64,000 bases of DNA. It comes from Deltaproteobacteria bacterium. Lineage in GTDB: Bacteria; Myxococcota_C; UBA6777. The notes below the pieces were generated by a model that searched no databases, had not been told where the DNA came from, and was given only the letters and a program-made list of their open reading frames with translations. The translations under genes and the position numbers were made by a program. Below are positions 16,292-25,947 of this stretch, piece after piece. Positions within the stretch are counted from its first letter, which is position 1; each line of letters opens with the position of its first letter. The stretch lies in contig PCBK01000003.1 in the NCBI GenBank assembly GCA_002731275.1, positions 62,001 through 126,000 on the forward strand, in the 5' to 3' direction.

Positions 16292-17290
16292 TCACCACAC
16301 CCCGAAGGTGACTTTGGTGAGTTGGACGCCCTGAATGTTTCGGCCATGATGGGAGGATAAAAGGGAGTCTTCTTCTTTTCGCATGTAAAACGCCTTCAAA
16401 AATCGATCAAATGACAAAAAGACAGGTTTCACGAGCTCTTTTGTCGAGGGCTTGCCGAGCACTCCCCAAGCGATCGCAATCACACCGAGAGCCAAGACAG
16501 GTGTATAGCGATAGGCTCCAAGTATCCCCAAATCTGTTTGGTGTTGACGCTCAACAACCGACATCTGTTCCTTTCTGGCATCGGCATCAGAGAGCGCAGC
16601 AGCAGACAACAGTGTGCCAATCCCTCCCATGATCGTGACGCTGACCCCAAACTTCCACAACACCCCCATGAACTGTTCTTTGTGCAAAGTCTCTTTTGCT
16701 AGCTGTTGATAACGCAGCTCTCGTTTCTCCATCAATCTTGCGATCATCAGGAGCTTCTTTTTCAAGGCCTTAGAGGTCTTGGGTTTCGGCTTTGAGGTCG
16801 TCTTTTTTGCCGTGAGCAACGCAGTACGGAGATCCTGTACACGCTCACGCAGCCTCGACTCCTCTCGCGTCAAAAGTTGCATAGAGAGCGCATTTTTTTG
16901 CTTCGCCTCGTCCATCAGCTGCGCAAAACCGCGAATAAAGAACTTAAGCGCTCCGATCGCACGTTTCGTCGCTTTTAGTTGTCGATTTAGAATGCCTTGA
17001 TCTGGCTGCTTGGTGCTCTGGAACCTTACGGCGTCGAGCATATGAAAAAGGTACCGAGAGAAATCGAGCGAGAGCCGTGTATTGTAAGCCCAAGATGTCC
17101 CTTTTTGACGCTTTTTTTTGCGATACGATGTTTCGAGTTCACCGATAAGCAACGCCCACTGCTTCCATTGTCCCCTTTGGATCGCCTCATGAACAGACGC
17201 AGTCCTCGCCGCCCACCCCAACGAACTATACAACAAACAAAGGGTCGCCAAACAAACACCCACACAACGCTTTACGTGTATCGCAAACAT
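16292..17290 (-). CDS. Exported/membrane protein of unknown function
   Basis: 332 aa starting at ATG 17290 after GGAGAGGTCTAGC. Signal peptide at residues 1-27 ('VGVCLATLCLLYSSLGWA'). A long, strongly basic alpha-helical region follows (Lys/Arg-rich, including 'SKPKPKTSKALKKKLL'), then two C-terminal membrane segments ('FGVSVTIMGGIGTLLSAAAL' and 'YTPVLALGVIAIAWGVLG') separated by a short loop. No recognised domain. It converges on the MerR gene with an 18-bp gap and is divergent from the lipoprotein gene at 17428, with 137 bp between start codons for two promoters. Confidence 0.75.
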   Translation of the reverse strand: MFAIHVKRCVGVCLATLCLLYSSLGWAARTASVHEAIQRGQWKQWALLIGELETSYRKKKRQKGTSWAYNTRLSLDFSRYLFHMLDAVRFQSTKQPDQGILNRQLKATKRAIGALKFFIRGFAQLMDEAKQKNALSMQLLTREESRLRERVQDLRTALLTAKKTTSKPKPKTSKALKKKLLMIARLMEKRELRYQQLAKETLHKEQFMGVLWKFGVSVTIMGGIGTLLSAAALSDADARKEQMSVVERQHQTDLGILGAYRYTPVLALGVIAIAWGVLGKPSTKELVKPVFLSFDRFLKAFYMRKEEDSLLSSHHGRNIQGVQLTKVTFGVW

Positions 17291-17427
17291 GCTAGACCTC
17301 TCCAAACATGATGAATGATGAGTGCAGAAGGTACTACAAACGCCATCAAATTGAAAGACGGCAGAAGGTCGTTGACACCCAAAGCACACTCTTCTATCCT
17401 CTTGCGCTCTACCCAGGAGAAAAGTTC

Positions 17428-18105
17428 ATGCGAAACCGCCAAAAGCAAAGATATATCGTCTACGTTCTTATGTTTTTTGCGCTCTTAAGCGTACAAGGTT
17501 GCATCAGCTCAACATCACATACGACTGCGACCCCGATAGGTAAAGGCAACTACGAATTAACCGCAGCCCCCTCCGCCAGTTACCCAGGCATCGCAGCCTT
17601 TTGGATCTTTCCAGACATGGAGGTGTTGTACTTTACGGGCTTTGCTCTGCGTTACGGCGCAACAGAGAACTTGGACGTTGGTCTACGGCTCAACGGCTTT
17701 GGTCAACTCGTGGTAGACACGAAGTTCGCGCTCCTCAACAACAAACACATGGCGCTGAGTCTCATGCCCTCTCTAGGATTTGTATGGGATGAAGGCTTAC
17801 TCGCCACACTTCACGTACTACTCGACATCAAATTTTCGGCCTATCACAAGCTCACTTTCGGCGCAAAGACAGGTGGAATTGCTGGTATCGGTGGGATTCA
17901 TGGGTTTCATCCACCCATTTTTCACGGCGGAGTTGGAGGAGAGCTGGCCTTCGAATTTCGTGTCGCCCCTCGATTTTATCTCCAGCCTTACGTTTCCATG
18001 GCCTTTCTGGGATCTTCTCAGGCAAACACCAACGGCCCAAGCTCACTCTCGGTCCCACCGCTACGCGTAAACGCAGGTATCGCGATAAAGTATCGTATTG
18101 AATAA
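17428..18105 (+). CDS. Outer-membrane beta-barrel-like lipoprotein
   Basis: 225 aa. The start at ATG 17428 is supported by AGGAGAAAAGTTC; the frame stays open upstream but without a signal peptide. Residues 1-25 end in a lipobox ('SVQGC'). The mature part alternates polar and hydrophobic residues with many Gly/aromatic pairs ('FALRYGATENLDVGLRLNGFG', 'KLTFGAKTGGIAGIGG', 'LRVNAGIAIKYRIE'), as in 8- to 10-stranded outer-membrane barrels. The last residues do not end in the classic Phe. Function unknown. Confidence 0.75.
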   Translation: MRNRQKQRYIVYVLMFFALLSVQGCISSTSHTTATPIGKGNYELTAAPSASYPGIAAFWIFPDMEVLYFTGFALRYGATENLDVGLRLNGFGQLVVDTKFALLNNKHMALSLMPSLGFVWDEGLLATLHVLLDIKFSAYHKLTFGAKTGGIAGIGGIHGFHPPIFHGGVGGELAFEFRVAPRFYLQPYVSMAFLGSSQANTNGPSSLSVPPLRVNAGIAIKYRIE

Positions 18106-18250
18106 CCTCCACGACATCAAAGTTTCGCAAAACCCTGTGCAAAAAGAAGCAGCGAGCCTCCAACACACACAAAGAGTCGCTCCCACCTTGACGAATCCTT
18201 CAAAGACGCTTATGGAATCCTCGTGACGAACCCACACAGGAGACACAAAA

Positions 18251-18778
18251 GTGTACCAATCGGCTGTGATCCAAGGCATCAAAGAAGAAGATCGTCCCAA
18301 ACTCTCCCAATGGCTTCCCCGTGACTGGGGCAGCACAGAGATCATCCACAGAGGCATCAAATACGAAGCGGACAAGCTCCCTGGATTCATCGCCTGGAGA
18401 GGAAGTGAACCCCTCGGCTACATCTTGCTCTCAGGTTCACAGCAAGAGTGGCAGGTTGTCGTCTTACGTGCCTTTGTCTCAGGACACGGGATCGGTTCGC
18501 GCCTCCTCTCGATGGCCGAGAAGCTCTTGATCCAACAAGGTGGGGGACGGCTGTGGATGATCACAACCAACGACAATCTCGACGCGCTGCGCTTTTACCA
18601 ACGCAAAGGATTCCATCTGTGTCAATTGCACCGTGAAGCGGCTGAGTTTTCCCGCACACTCAAGCCCTCCATCCCAAAATTTGGACTCTACGGTATTCCC
18701 ATCCGTGACGAGCTAGAGCTTGAAAAATACATCGAACCTCCGCAAGGCACCCCACCCCCTGCAACCCACGCCCCTTGA
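18251..18778 (+). CDS. GNAT-family N-acetyltransferase
   Basis: 175 aa from a GTG start at 18251 with GGAGACACAAAA upstream. The GNAT core is visible: strand 4 'WQVVVLRAFVSGHGIGSRLLSMAEKLL' with the acetyl-CoA pyrophosphate loop 'GHGIGSRL' (Q/RxxGxG/A type), then 'LWMITTNDNLDALRFYQRKGFHL' (the typical N-A-L-F-Y-K-G-F end). It transfers an acetyl group from acetyl-CoA to an unknown amine. It converges on the SDR gene with a 5-bp gap. Confidence 0.92.
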   Translation: MYQSAVIQGIKEEDRPKLSQWLPRDWGSTEIIHRGIKYEADKLPGFIAWRGSEPLGYILLSGSQQEWQVVVLRAFVSGHGIGSRLLSMAEKLLIQQGGGRLWMITTNDNLDALRFYQRKGFHLCQLHREAAEFSRTLKPSIPKFGLYGIPIRDELELEKYIEPPQGTPPPATHAP

Positions 18779-18783
18779 ATCAC

Positions 18784-19494
18784 TCACCAGTCGATCTTTT
18801 CGCCATCTCGAAAAAATCCCCCGCTTGGTCCATCCTCGTCGAGTGTCGCAGCCCAGACAATCCCAAAGACCCCTTCATCGAGGCTCCTCGTCGCGTGCTC
18901 ACCACCCATCTCTGTCCGAACCCATCCGGGACATACAGAGTTGATCTTCACGCCCCCCTTCAGCTCATTGTCAAATAGACATGTCAACGCATTGAGCGCG
19001 GTCTTGGACAATCGGTAGCCTGGATGACCTGTGCCCATCTCATGCAGACCTCCCATCCCCGAAGAGACATTCACAATCCGCCCAAAGCCAGCCTCATTCA
19101 TCATGGGCACAGCGTGCTGAAGCATCCTGTAAGCGCCGAGTGTGTTGTTATCAAACGTCCGCGCAAGAACCTCCGCAGGGACATCAAACACACCCACTCC
19201 CGCACCATCTTTTCCTTCGAAGATCGCCCCAGCGTTGTTGACCAAAACATCCAGACGACCATGTGAAGCTCGCAAGAAAGAAAAGAATTGCTGCACACTT
19301 TGCTCAGAGGCAACGTCGAGGACGGCAGCTTCAACTTCCAACGAAGCCGCAGCCAAACGCTCACATGCTTGCTTCGCTTTTTGCAGTGAACGCGCAGTCA
19401 AGATAACATGGTATCCGCGCTCCGCGAGCGCCTGACAGACACCAAATCCCAAGCCGCGGTTTCCACCTGTCACAACAGCAATCTTCTTACTCAT
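18784..19494 (-). CDS. Short-chain dehydrogenase/reductase
   Basis: 236 aa classical SDR. 'VVTGGNRGLGFGVCQALAERGYHVILTAR' is the TGxxxGxG cofactor motif. 'DVLVNNAGAIFEG' is the NNAG motif. The active site is Ser in 'IVNVSSGMGG' with 'YRLSKTALNAL' (YxxxK), followed by 'VCPGWVRTEMGG'. The protein resembles plant-type carbonyl/salutaridine reductase-like SDRs and probably uses NADPH. Its ATG overlaps the TGA of the preceding oxidoreductase gene (ATGA at 19491-19494), so the two are translated together. Substrate unknown. Confidence 0.93.
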   Translation of the reverse strand: MSKKIAVVTGGNRGLGFGVCQALAERGYHVILTARSLQKAKQACERLAAASLEVEAAVLDVASEQSVQQFFSFLRASHGRLDVLVNNAGAIFEGKDGAGVGVFDVPAEVLARTFDNNTLGAYRMLQHAVPMMNEAGFGRIVNVSSGMGGLHEMGTGHPGYRLSKTALNALTCLFDNELKGGVKINSVCPGWVRTEMGGEHATRSLDEGVFGIVWAATLDEDGPSGGFFRDGEKIDW

Positions 19495-20156
19495 GTCGAC
19501 TCCTTCTCTCGTTTCACGATCTTGATGTTAAAATCCGATGTCCCCAACACACCCCACAGACGCGTCCACAGCAACAAGTACGCCTCTGTACCACGTGCTG
19601 TTGTAATATCCCCCAGATCAATGATGCTCTGCCAACCAAAGCCCTCACGTAGTAGTTTGCACACTTCGGCTTTCGCCTCCACGTCGTTTCCGCTGATAAA
19701 CAAGTCATGCTCGCCAGGTACGCGACCAGGATCAATCATCACCTCGTGGCTAAGCGTGTTGAACGTCTTGACGACTTTTGTCTCAGGGTACGCTTCCTGA
19801 ATTTGCTCCGCCAAAGAGGTCGTGTTGCACACTGACAGCGAAGGTGGGAAACCATTTGAGAAGTCGAGCGGATTGCTCACATCCAACAAAATCTTCCCCT
19901 TCAACGATGATGCTCCGGCAGCTTCGAGGACCGCCAATGAATGAAGTCCAGACGTGCAATTGATCAACAACTCACCAAAAGCTGTTGTGTCCGCAAAGTC
20001 GCCTTGATGTGCCCGCTCACCCATCGAAGACACCCACTCCGCGCCCTTCTCGTTATCTTTCGTCCTCGAACCCATCATCACTTCGTGTCCAAGAGAGACC
20101 AATTTACTCGCGAGCGAATGACCGACCACGCCTGTACCCAATACACCAACTTTCAT
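19491..20156 (-). CDS. NADPH-dependent F420 reductase-like oxidoreductase
   Basis: 221 aa from ATG 20156 (AGAGGAGTACAAG upstream). The Rossmann N-terminus 'MKVGVLGTGVVGHSLASKLVSLGHEVMMGSRT' and 'VVKTFNTLSHEVMIDPGRVPGEHDLFISGND..AK' match the NADP-binding family that includes archaeal F420H2:NADP oxidoreductase and many bacterial relatives that do not use F420. It precedes the SDR with an ATGA overlap, and both lie divergent from a LysR regulator that probably controls them. Probably a stress- or drug-related reductase pair; the substrate cannot be inferred. Confidence 0.88.
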   Translation of the reverse strand: MKVGVLGTGVVGHSLASKLVSLGHEVMMGSRTKDNEKGAEWVSSMGERAHQGDFADTTAFGELLINCTSGLHSLAVLEAAGASSLKGKILLDVSNPLDFSNGFPPSLSVCNTTSLAEQIQEAYPETKVVKTFNTLSHEVMIDPGRVPGEHDLFISGNDVEAKAEVCKLLREGFGWQSIIDLGDITTARGTEAYLLLWTRLWGVLGTSDFNIKIVKREKEST

Positions 20157-20231
20157 CTTGTACTCCTCTGTAAAGTAAAAGAACCCACTCCTGCACGAGC
20201 TCTCATGTGCAGGACAGATAATTATTTGTGC

Positions 20232-20256
20232 TTGACACACATCAGTCTATTGTCAA
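20232..20256. promoter_or_regulatory. Inverted repeat in the divergent LysR intergenic region
   Basis: TTGACA-N13-TGTCAA, perfect 6-bp arms, centred between the LysR gene and the divergent oxidoreductase operon. A second stem CTGCAC-N10-GTGCAG lies about 35 bp to the left. LysR-type proteins commonly bind such dyads between divergent genes; the assignment is inferred from position. Confidence 0.45.
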
Positions 20257-20318
20257 ACATGAATGATGTCTATGTGTCTTTTTTTACAACATTATGTCCC
20301 TCAGGTTAACAATACACC

Positions 20319-21212
20319 ATGCACAATCTCTTTGATGACTTGCTACCGTTTGTTTACGTTGCTGAGAATGAGAGTTTTCGGAAGGCAGCCGCAAAACTCG
20401 GCTTGACCCCTGCCGCAGTGAGCAAGAGCGTCCAACGGCTGGAGAAGCGCTTGGGTGTGCAGTTACTTCACCGAACCACCCGACAGGTCGCACTCAGCCA
20501 CGAGGGCAGTCTTTTCCTTGCGCGATGCAAAAACGCGATGTCAGAGCTACAGATGGGCCACGACGAGGTCAGCCAATACCAGGAAATCGTCCAGGGTACA
20601 TTGACCGTCTCACTCCCCATGATACTGGGTCGCTTTGTCGTCCAAAAACTCGGAGGATTCCGTCAGAGATATCCCAAATTGACTTTGCACTTGCGCTTCA
20701 CAGATCAGTACAGCAATCTCATCGATGAACAGGTTGATATTGCCATCAGGATCGGAGCGCTTGAAGATTCGACATTGATCTCCCGCGCGCTCATGAAGAC
20801 ACGTTGGGTTACTGTCGCATCCCCTGGATACATCGCCACACATGGACTTCCAGAGCATCCATCGACGCTTCAATCACATCAATGTCTCAAATTCCACTCC
20901 ACCCGTGGTGTGCCTGTCGAGTGGATCTTCCTCGATCCACAGTCCAAACAGACAGAGATCTACCCAACACCTCTTTCATTTTCATCCGATCAGGGTGATA
21001 TCCTCCTCGAAGCCGCACTATCAGGTCAGGGCATATGTCAGGCTTTTTCCTTCATGACACAGCACCTGCTTCAAAAAGGCCACTTGCTCGAAGTCTGTAA
21101 AGATTACGCAGCCGACGGCCCTCCGATCCATGCCCTCACGACTGCCGGACGCCAACATTCTCCACGTATTCGCGTTTTCATCGATTACCTTCTCACAATC
21201 TTTGATGAGTAA
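20319..21212 (+). CDS. LysR-family transcriptional regulator
   Basis: 297 aa, normal length. N-terminal winged helix: 'LLPFVYVAENESFRKAAAKLGLTPAAVSKSVQRLEKRLGVQLLHRTTRQVALSHEG'. The periplasmic-binding-protein-like effector domain starts about residue 90 ('GTLTVSLPMILGRFVVQKLGGFRQRYPKLTL' ... 'VDIAIRIGALEDSTLISRAL'), which resembles the CrgA/DsdC-like subgroup. It is divergent from the NADP-oxidoreductase/SDR pair with 162 bp between start codons, so that pair is its likely target. Confidence 0.95.
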   Translation: MHNLFDDLLPFVYVAENESFRKAAAKLGLTPAAVSKSVQRLEKRLGVQLLHRTTRQVALSHEGSLFLARCKNAMSELQMGHDEVSQYQEIVQGTLTVSLPMILGRFVVQKLGGFRQRYPKLTLHLRFTDQYSNLIDEQVDIAIRIGALEDSTLISRALMKTRWVTVASPGYIATHGLPEHPSTLQSHQCLKFHSTRGVPVEWIFLDPQSKQTEIYPTPLSFSSDQGDILLEAALSGQGICQAFSFMTQHLLQKGHLLEVCKDYAADGPPIHALTTAGRQHSPRIRVFIDYLLTIFDE

Positions 21213-21346
21213 TCGATCCGTCAATCATTTCAAATCATTCGTTCATACGATAAGAAAAAACGTATCGCCACAGAGAGAAGGATTATGATACACTCCTCCC
21301 ATGTGCTGTGTACCATTGGCCAAAGTGAGAAAAACGCGAAAGACGT

Positions 21347-22771
21347 ATGGAAGAACAGAAACACGATCCACAATTATCGGCGAGTTGGGTTGACTGGTTT
21401 GTTTCCGAGACACTCAAACAACAAGGTCACGAGACATACCGACGCGCACGTCTGTTAGCGGGGAGCTGCTTTATCTTCTTCTTTTCGGCACTTGCCGGGA
21501 TCGTTTTGGCGCTCACCAACAGACCCTTCACAAGCCCAGTCGTTCAGGTCTCGCTGCTCACCATGTCGGGGCTGCTCGGCTGTTTGCTCTTGTTACGTAA
21601 GACTGGAAAACTTGACTACGCGGGCGTGTTGTTTACCTTCTCTCTCGCGCTCGGCATCATCGTTGTCTCGATATTTACAGGTGGGATACGCTCCAACATC
21701 GTCCCGTGGGGGGGATTGATTATCCTGCTCACTTTCTTCTTCAGCCGTATGCGCTGGGGACTCATGATGACTGTCAGCCTTGGCCTCTTTGTCCTCACGC
21801 TGTACACGTATCAGGAGCTGGGCTACCCCCTCCCCGCAACCCCTCCGATGGACTTCAAGCGCAGAGCGACGGGACTCGTCATTCTCATCGCCTTCTTTAT
21901 CAGCAACTGCGCATTGAGTTGGCTCTACGAATCCTCACGCAGAAAAGCCATCAGGCTGATGGAAAAGACCTTCACACAAAACAAACAACTCGCGAAGGAC
22001 AGAGATCTCGCCCGCGCCATGGATCAGGCGAAGAGCCAATTTTTGACCAACATCAGCCACGAACTACGGACACCACTCAACGCGATCATCGGCTACACAG
22101 AGCTTTTGCAAGAGACCCTCGAAGACGATGGGCAGCAAGAATACAACGACGATCTACAAAAAATCCATCGCTCCGGGAAACATCTCCTGTCCCTGATCAA
22201 CGACCTGCTCGACCTCGCGAAGATCGAATCCGGCAAGATGTTCGTCCAAAAGGAGATCTTCTCAACTGCAGTTCTATGTAACGATCTTCACCACAGTATC
22301 GAGTGGATGCTCAAGGCCAACAACAACACCTTCGCGCTGGAAAACCACCTCGAAGACGTCGAATGTTGTAGCGATGAAAAAAAGCTCCGCCAGATCCTGC
22401 TCAACCTGCTCTCAAACGCCTGTAAATTCACAGAGAATGGACATATATCGCTCACCTGTACAGAGTCCAACGTCGACAAACAACGTTGGCTCTCCTTTGC
22501 GATCAAAGACACAGGCACAGGCATCCCAGAGGACAAGCAATCCAAGCTGTTTCAATCCTTCTCACAACTCGGTGAGTTAGATAACCCGATCCAAAAGGGC
22601 ACGGGACTTGGGTTGATGCTGACAAAGGATTTTTGTGAGTTGATGGGAGGTTCGATTGAGGTCATAAGCGCTGAGGGGCAAGGCTCCACGTTCACAGTCC
22701 ACCTCCCTGATATGATCGAATGTGATCCCCCTTCCACAGCCCCGACTCCCTCGCCAAGTGAGACAACTTAG
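21347..22771 (+). CDS. Orphan membrane sensor histidine kinase
   Basis: 474 aa. Six membrane helices occupy residues about 30-195 with no sizeable periplasmic sensor domain. A linker helix leads to the dimerisation/phosphoacceptor domain with His238 in 'FLTNISHELRTPLNAIIGYTELL'. A complete ATPase domain follows: N box 'LRQILLNLLSNACKFTENG', G1 'IKDTGTGIPEDKQSKLFQSF', G2 'GTGLGLMLTKDFCELMGGSIEV'. No receiver domain is fused and no response regulator gene is adjacent, so its partner is elsewhere. The stop overlaps the stop of the convergent HEAT gene by 4 bp. Confidence 0.95.
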   Translation: MEEQKHDPQLSASWVDWFVSETLKQQGHETYRRARLLAGSCFIFFFSALAGIVLALTNRPFTSPVVQVSLLTMSGLLGCLLLLRKTGKLDYAGVLFTFSLALGIIVVSIFTGGIRSNIVPWGGLIILLTFFFSRMRWGLMMTVSLGLFVLTLYTYQELGYPLPATPPMDFKRRATGLVILIAFFISNCALSWLYESSRRKAIRLMEKTFTQNKQLAKDRDLARAMDQAKSQFLTNISHELRTPLNAIIGYTELLQETLEDDGQQEYNDDLQKIHRSGKHLLSLINDLLDLAKIESGKMFVQKEIFSTAVLCNDLHHSIEWMLKANNNTFALENHLEDVECCSDEKKLRQILLNLLSNACKFTENGHISLTCTESNVDKQRWLSFAIKDTGTGIPEDKQSKLFQSFSQLGELDNPIQKGTGLGLMLTKDFCELMGGSIEVISAEGQGSTFTVHLPDMIECDPPSTAPTPSPSETT

Positions 22772-25700
22772 TCGAGCTCTGCCAGCATGTCGTCGAGTTC
22801 TTTGAGATCTTTGTCGAGTTTTGCGTCGAGAAGTTCTTTGTGTACTTTGCGCATCATGCGCTTCACTCTCGCCTCCTGCTCTAGAACAAGGGCAAGATCA
22901 AGAAGATCGACATGTTCGACAAGTGCGAGTGTCGAGAACGCGCGCACTATTTCTTTTCGCACATCAGGGTGATGCTCCTCCAAGAGCGCCTGTGCAAGCT
23001 CAGCGTTTGCTTCGGGGTCGTTGAACTCGACAAGTGTTTTGACGAGCACCTGACGCGCCTGAGGAGATGGATCATTCTTTAGTTGTTGGCAAAGGAGCGG
23101 TAACACCGAATCGACCTGCCACTCACCAAGTGTTTCGTAAGCCTCCCCACGAATCCATTCATCTTCATCGTGCAACATTGCGTCTTGTAACGCAGGGATC
23201 GCACTGTGGTCTTCGAGCTGCTTGAGTGACATCACCGCGGCGAGACGTGTCCAGTCTACCGGATCTTTTCGCAGAGTATGCGCGAGCGCCTCTACAACTT
23301 GGGGATTTCGAATGTGGGCGAGTCCTTCTGCGGCTGCCGTCCTCACCTCCGCCTCCTGTACCTGAAGCGCTTCGAGCAATGCAGACACGACCTCTTGTGC
23401 TTCTGGATCTTGGGGATCTTTGCCTGTGTTGCGCAAACCAAGCGCTTCTGCAGCAGCGACGCATACGGGTGTTTCGCGGTCTTGCAGCGCATCGAGGAGC
23501 GTCTTTTGCGCAGCAGGTGCTTTGATCTGTGCGAGCGCGAACGCTGCTTGCTTGCGAACCTCCAACTCTTCGTCCTTCATCGCGGCGATCAAAGGCTCAA
23601 TGGCCTGTGGAATATCTCGCTTCTCTGCGTGCTCAGCAAGCGCTTCAGCCGCAGCGGCCCGTACACGAAAAGCCTCATCCTTCAACGCCGCCACCAAAGC
23701 ATACACGGCTTGCGGTTCATCGAGAAAGCTCATCGCAGTCGCAGCCGCTTTGCGGATATCGCTGACATCATTTTGCAAGAGGAGGTTCAACTCTCGTGTC
23801 GCACCTTCGTAACCAATCATACCAATGGAAGAGACGACCTCCTCACGCAAAACGAGGTCGTCTTCTTTCATGAGTGCGCCAAACAAAGGTCGCACACGTG
23901 CTTCTACACTCGCCCAATCTTCGAGATTGTAATGTGAAAAGGCTTCGATCGCGGCTTTGCGCACATCCCTGTCTTCATCCTGGTCAGCGAGGATGTCCAG
24001 GAGCGCTGGCATAAAGACCTCTTCGATGGGCGAATGGAGTGCAAAGATCGCCTCAATACGCACAGCGGCGTGTGGATCTTCGAGTCCTCTTAACAGCGCT
24101 GGATCTTTCCCATCCGTAAGCATCGCGAGCGCTTCAACAGCCACCTTGCGGACTTCTTCATCTGTGTCTGTGAGCGCCTGTACCAGCGCAGCAAGAACCT
24201 CTTGTTTTCGCACACCAAGCTCGCCAAGTGTCGTCACGACCTGCTTGCGCACATCGCGATCCCCATCGTTGATGAGCGTGAGCAAGTCGCCAATTTTATT
24301 CTTCGCTCTCAGATCACCGAGCGCCTCGATCACCTGACATCGCACCTGGTAGTGAGGATCGTGTAAGGCTGCAAACAAAGGCTCAACAGCTTGCTTGCTC
24401 TCCATGTATCCAAGCACACTGGCAGCTTCTTTGCGAACAGCGCTGCTGACGTCGTGTAAGAGCGTCTCCCCAACAGCCGGGATCACCTGCGTGCTTTGAT
24501 TCCAACGCAACACAGAGAGGGCTTCGAGTCTTATCGCTTCTTCGCTGTCTTTGAGAGCTCCGAGCATCAACGAGTCGACCTTGTCGGGCTCTTTTTCTTG
24601 TAGCTCGGCGATCGCCTTCAACGCCTGCATGCGGACATCTTTGTGTGGATCGTGGAGCATCGGCGCGAGCGAAGAGAAGATCTCATCTTCGTACCGCGCG
24701 ACAGCAGCGACGACAGCGCGTCTAACATGCCCCTCTTTGTCCTGTAAGGCTTCGAGCAAAAACGGACGAGAGGAAGGTGCAGCCAACTTTTGGAGTGCGA
24801 TCGCAGCCTTCTCACGCACGATTCCCATAGGGTCCTGTAAGGCTTTGTGCAACAGCGGCGTGACCTCCTCGACAAACGCAGGCATCGCAAGCCCTTCGGC
24901 TGCACATGCGCGCACCTCAGGCACTACATCGACCAACACCTTACGCAAACCAGAGAGCGCAGCCTTCGAGCCTTCAGTCCCAAGTAGTCGGGCAGCCTCC
25001 TGACGGACCTGCTCTTCTTTGCTTTGTAAGGCGAGCAAAAACAGCGTCTCGCGCTCTGCGTATCCAATCTCCTGTAAGAGTTGCAAGGCCGCGACCTTGA
25101 CCTCGACTTTGTTGCTCGTCTCAAAGGCTTGCAACAGCGGCGCTGTCGCGTACTTGCGGCAGCGTCGCAAAGTCTCCTGGGCCTTCTTGCGCGTCTCTGC
25201 ATGTGCCAAGGCCTCTATCGCCTCTAGCGCGAGCGCCCTCTTCGACCACCAGTCGCGTATCTTCGCCAACAACAACAGATCAAAAATGGCCTTGAACACA
25301 AAGACCAAAAAGGACGCGACAAACCCCTTGTGAAAGACCGTCCCAACGGTCAAATGAAAGGTCGCAAAGGTGTCGAAGATATCGAGCGCACGGAAGACAC
25401 TCAGGAGCGTGTAAAGCGTCCAAGTCCACAGCGTGGGCTGTGGTCCATGTACGATGTACCAGCTTTGCAGGCCAATATCGTAAAGACCTTGGACCATAAA
25501 GAGAAAACCAATCATCATCCCAACACAGGCCACCCCCAACGTCGGCAGCGCGACCAACCCTTCGAAAGCCAGAAAGCGCGCAAGTGGCACCTCGCTGTAA
25601 CGACTCCGTGTCCTGCCGAGCAAACCACTCGCGATCGCATCTTGCTCCTTCTCGACGAGAAAGTGGACAAAGGCGATCGATAATCCCGCGCCCAAGATCG

Positions 25701-25947
25701 CCATCGACCAAAAGATCTGCACAAAAGCAGCCACGCGCAGAGAGAGCGGACGCAATAAATACGGAAGAAAACCCGCGCACAAAAATAACGTCAACAGCGC
25801 GAGATGCCTCACTGCCGGCGATGAAAAACGTCGCGTCCAACGCAGCAAAGGGCGAGCAACAAGCAACGCCCATTGGGATGCTCGTTGATACACACGATAC
25901 CCCTGGTACCGCGCGCGTCTCCAAAATGTCTTCCAGTGTGTTTCCAT
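22768..25947 (-). CDS. Large membrane-anchored HEAT-repeat protein
   Basis: 1059 aa. Residues about 30-230 hold four or five membrane segments ('LALLTLFLCAGFLPYLL', 'FWSMAILGAGLSIAFVHFLV', 'LVALPTLGVACVGMMIGFLFMV', 'GFVASFLVFVFKAIFDLLLLA'). From about residue 245 to the end there are some 25 HEAT/PBS-lyase-type repeats of about 31 residues with the recurring 'VRxxAAxALG / DxDxxVRxxA' pattern. Such a solenoid forms a large protein-binding surface, here facing the cytoplasm if the anchors are N-terminal. No catalytic motif seen. It stands alone between convergent and divergent neighbours. Confidence 0.9.
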   Translation of the reverse strand: METHWKTFWRRARYQGYRVYQRASQWALLVARPLLRWTRRFSSPAVRHLALLTLFLCAGFLPYLLRPLSLRVAAFVQIFWSMAILGAGLSIAFVHFLVEKEQDAIASGLLGRTRSRYSEVPLARFLAFEGLVALPTLGVACVGMMIGFLFMVQGLYDIGLQSWYIVHGPQPTLWTWTLYTLLSVFRALDIFDTFATFHLTVGTVFHKGFVASFLVFVFKAIFDLLLLAKIRDWWSKRALALEAIEALAHAETRKKAQETLRRCRKYATAPLLQAFETSNKVEVKVAALQLLQEIGYAERETLFLLALQSKEEQVRQEAARLLGTEGSKAALSGLRKVLVDVVPEVRACAAEGLAMPAFVEEVTPLLHKALQDPMGIVREKAAIALQKLAAPSSRPFLLEALQDKEGHVRRAVVAAVARYEDEIFSSLAPMLHDPHKDVRMQALKAIAELQEKEPDKVDSLMLGALKDSEEAIRLEALSVLRWNQSTQVIPAVGETLLHDVSSAVRKEAASVLGYMESKQAVEPLFAALHDPHYQVRCQVIEALGDLRAKNKIGDLLTLINDGDRDVRKQVVTTLGELGVRKQEVLAALVQALTDTDEEVRKVAVEALAMLTDGKDPALLRGLEDPHAAVRIEAIFALHSPIEEVFMPALLDILADQDEDRDVRKAAIEAFSHYNLEDWASVEARVRPLFGALMKEDDLVLREEVVSSIGMIGYEGATRELNLLLQNDVSDIRKAAATAMSFLDEPQAVYALVAALKDEAFRVRAAAAEALAEHAEKRDIPQAIEPLIAAMKDEELEVRKQAAFALAQIKAPAAQKTLLDALQDRETPVCVAAAEALGLRNTGKDPQDPEAQEVVSALLEALQVQEAEVRTAAAEGLAHIRNPQVVEALAHTLRKDPVDWTRLAAVMSLKQLEDHSAIPALQDAMLHDEDEWIRGEAYETLGEWQVDSVLPLLCQQLKNDPSPQARQVLVKTLVEFNDPEANAELAQALLEEHHPDVRKEIVRAFSTLALVEHVDLLDLALVLEQEARVKRMMRKVHKELLDAKLDKDLKELDDMLAELD

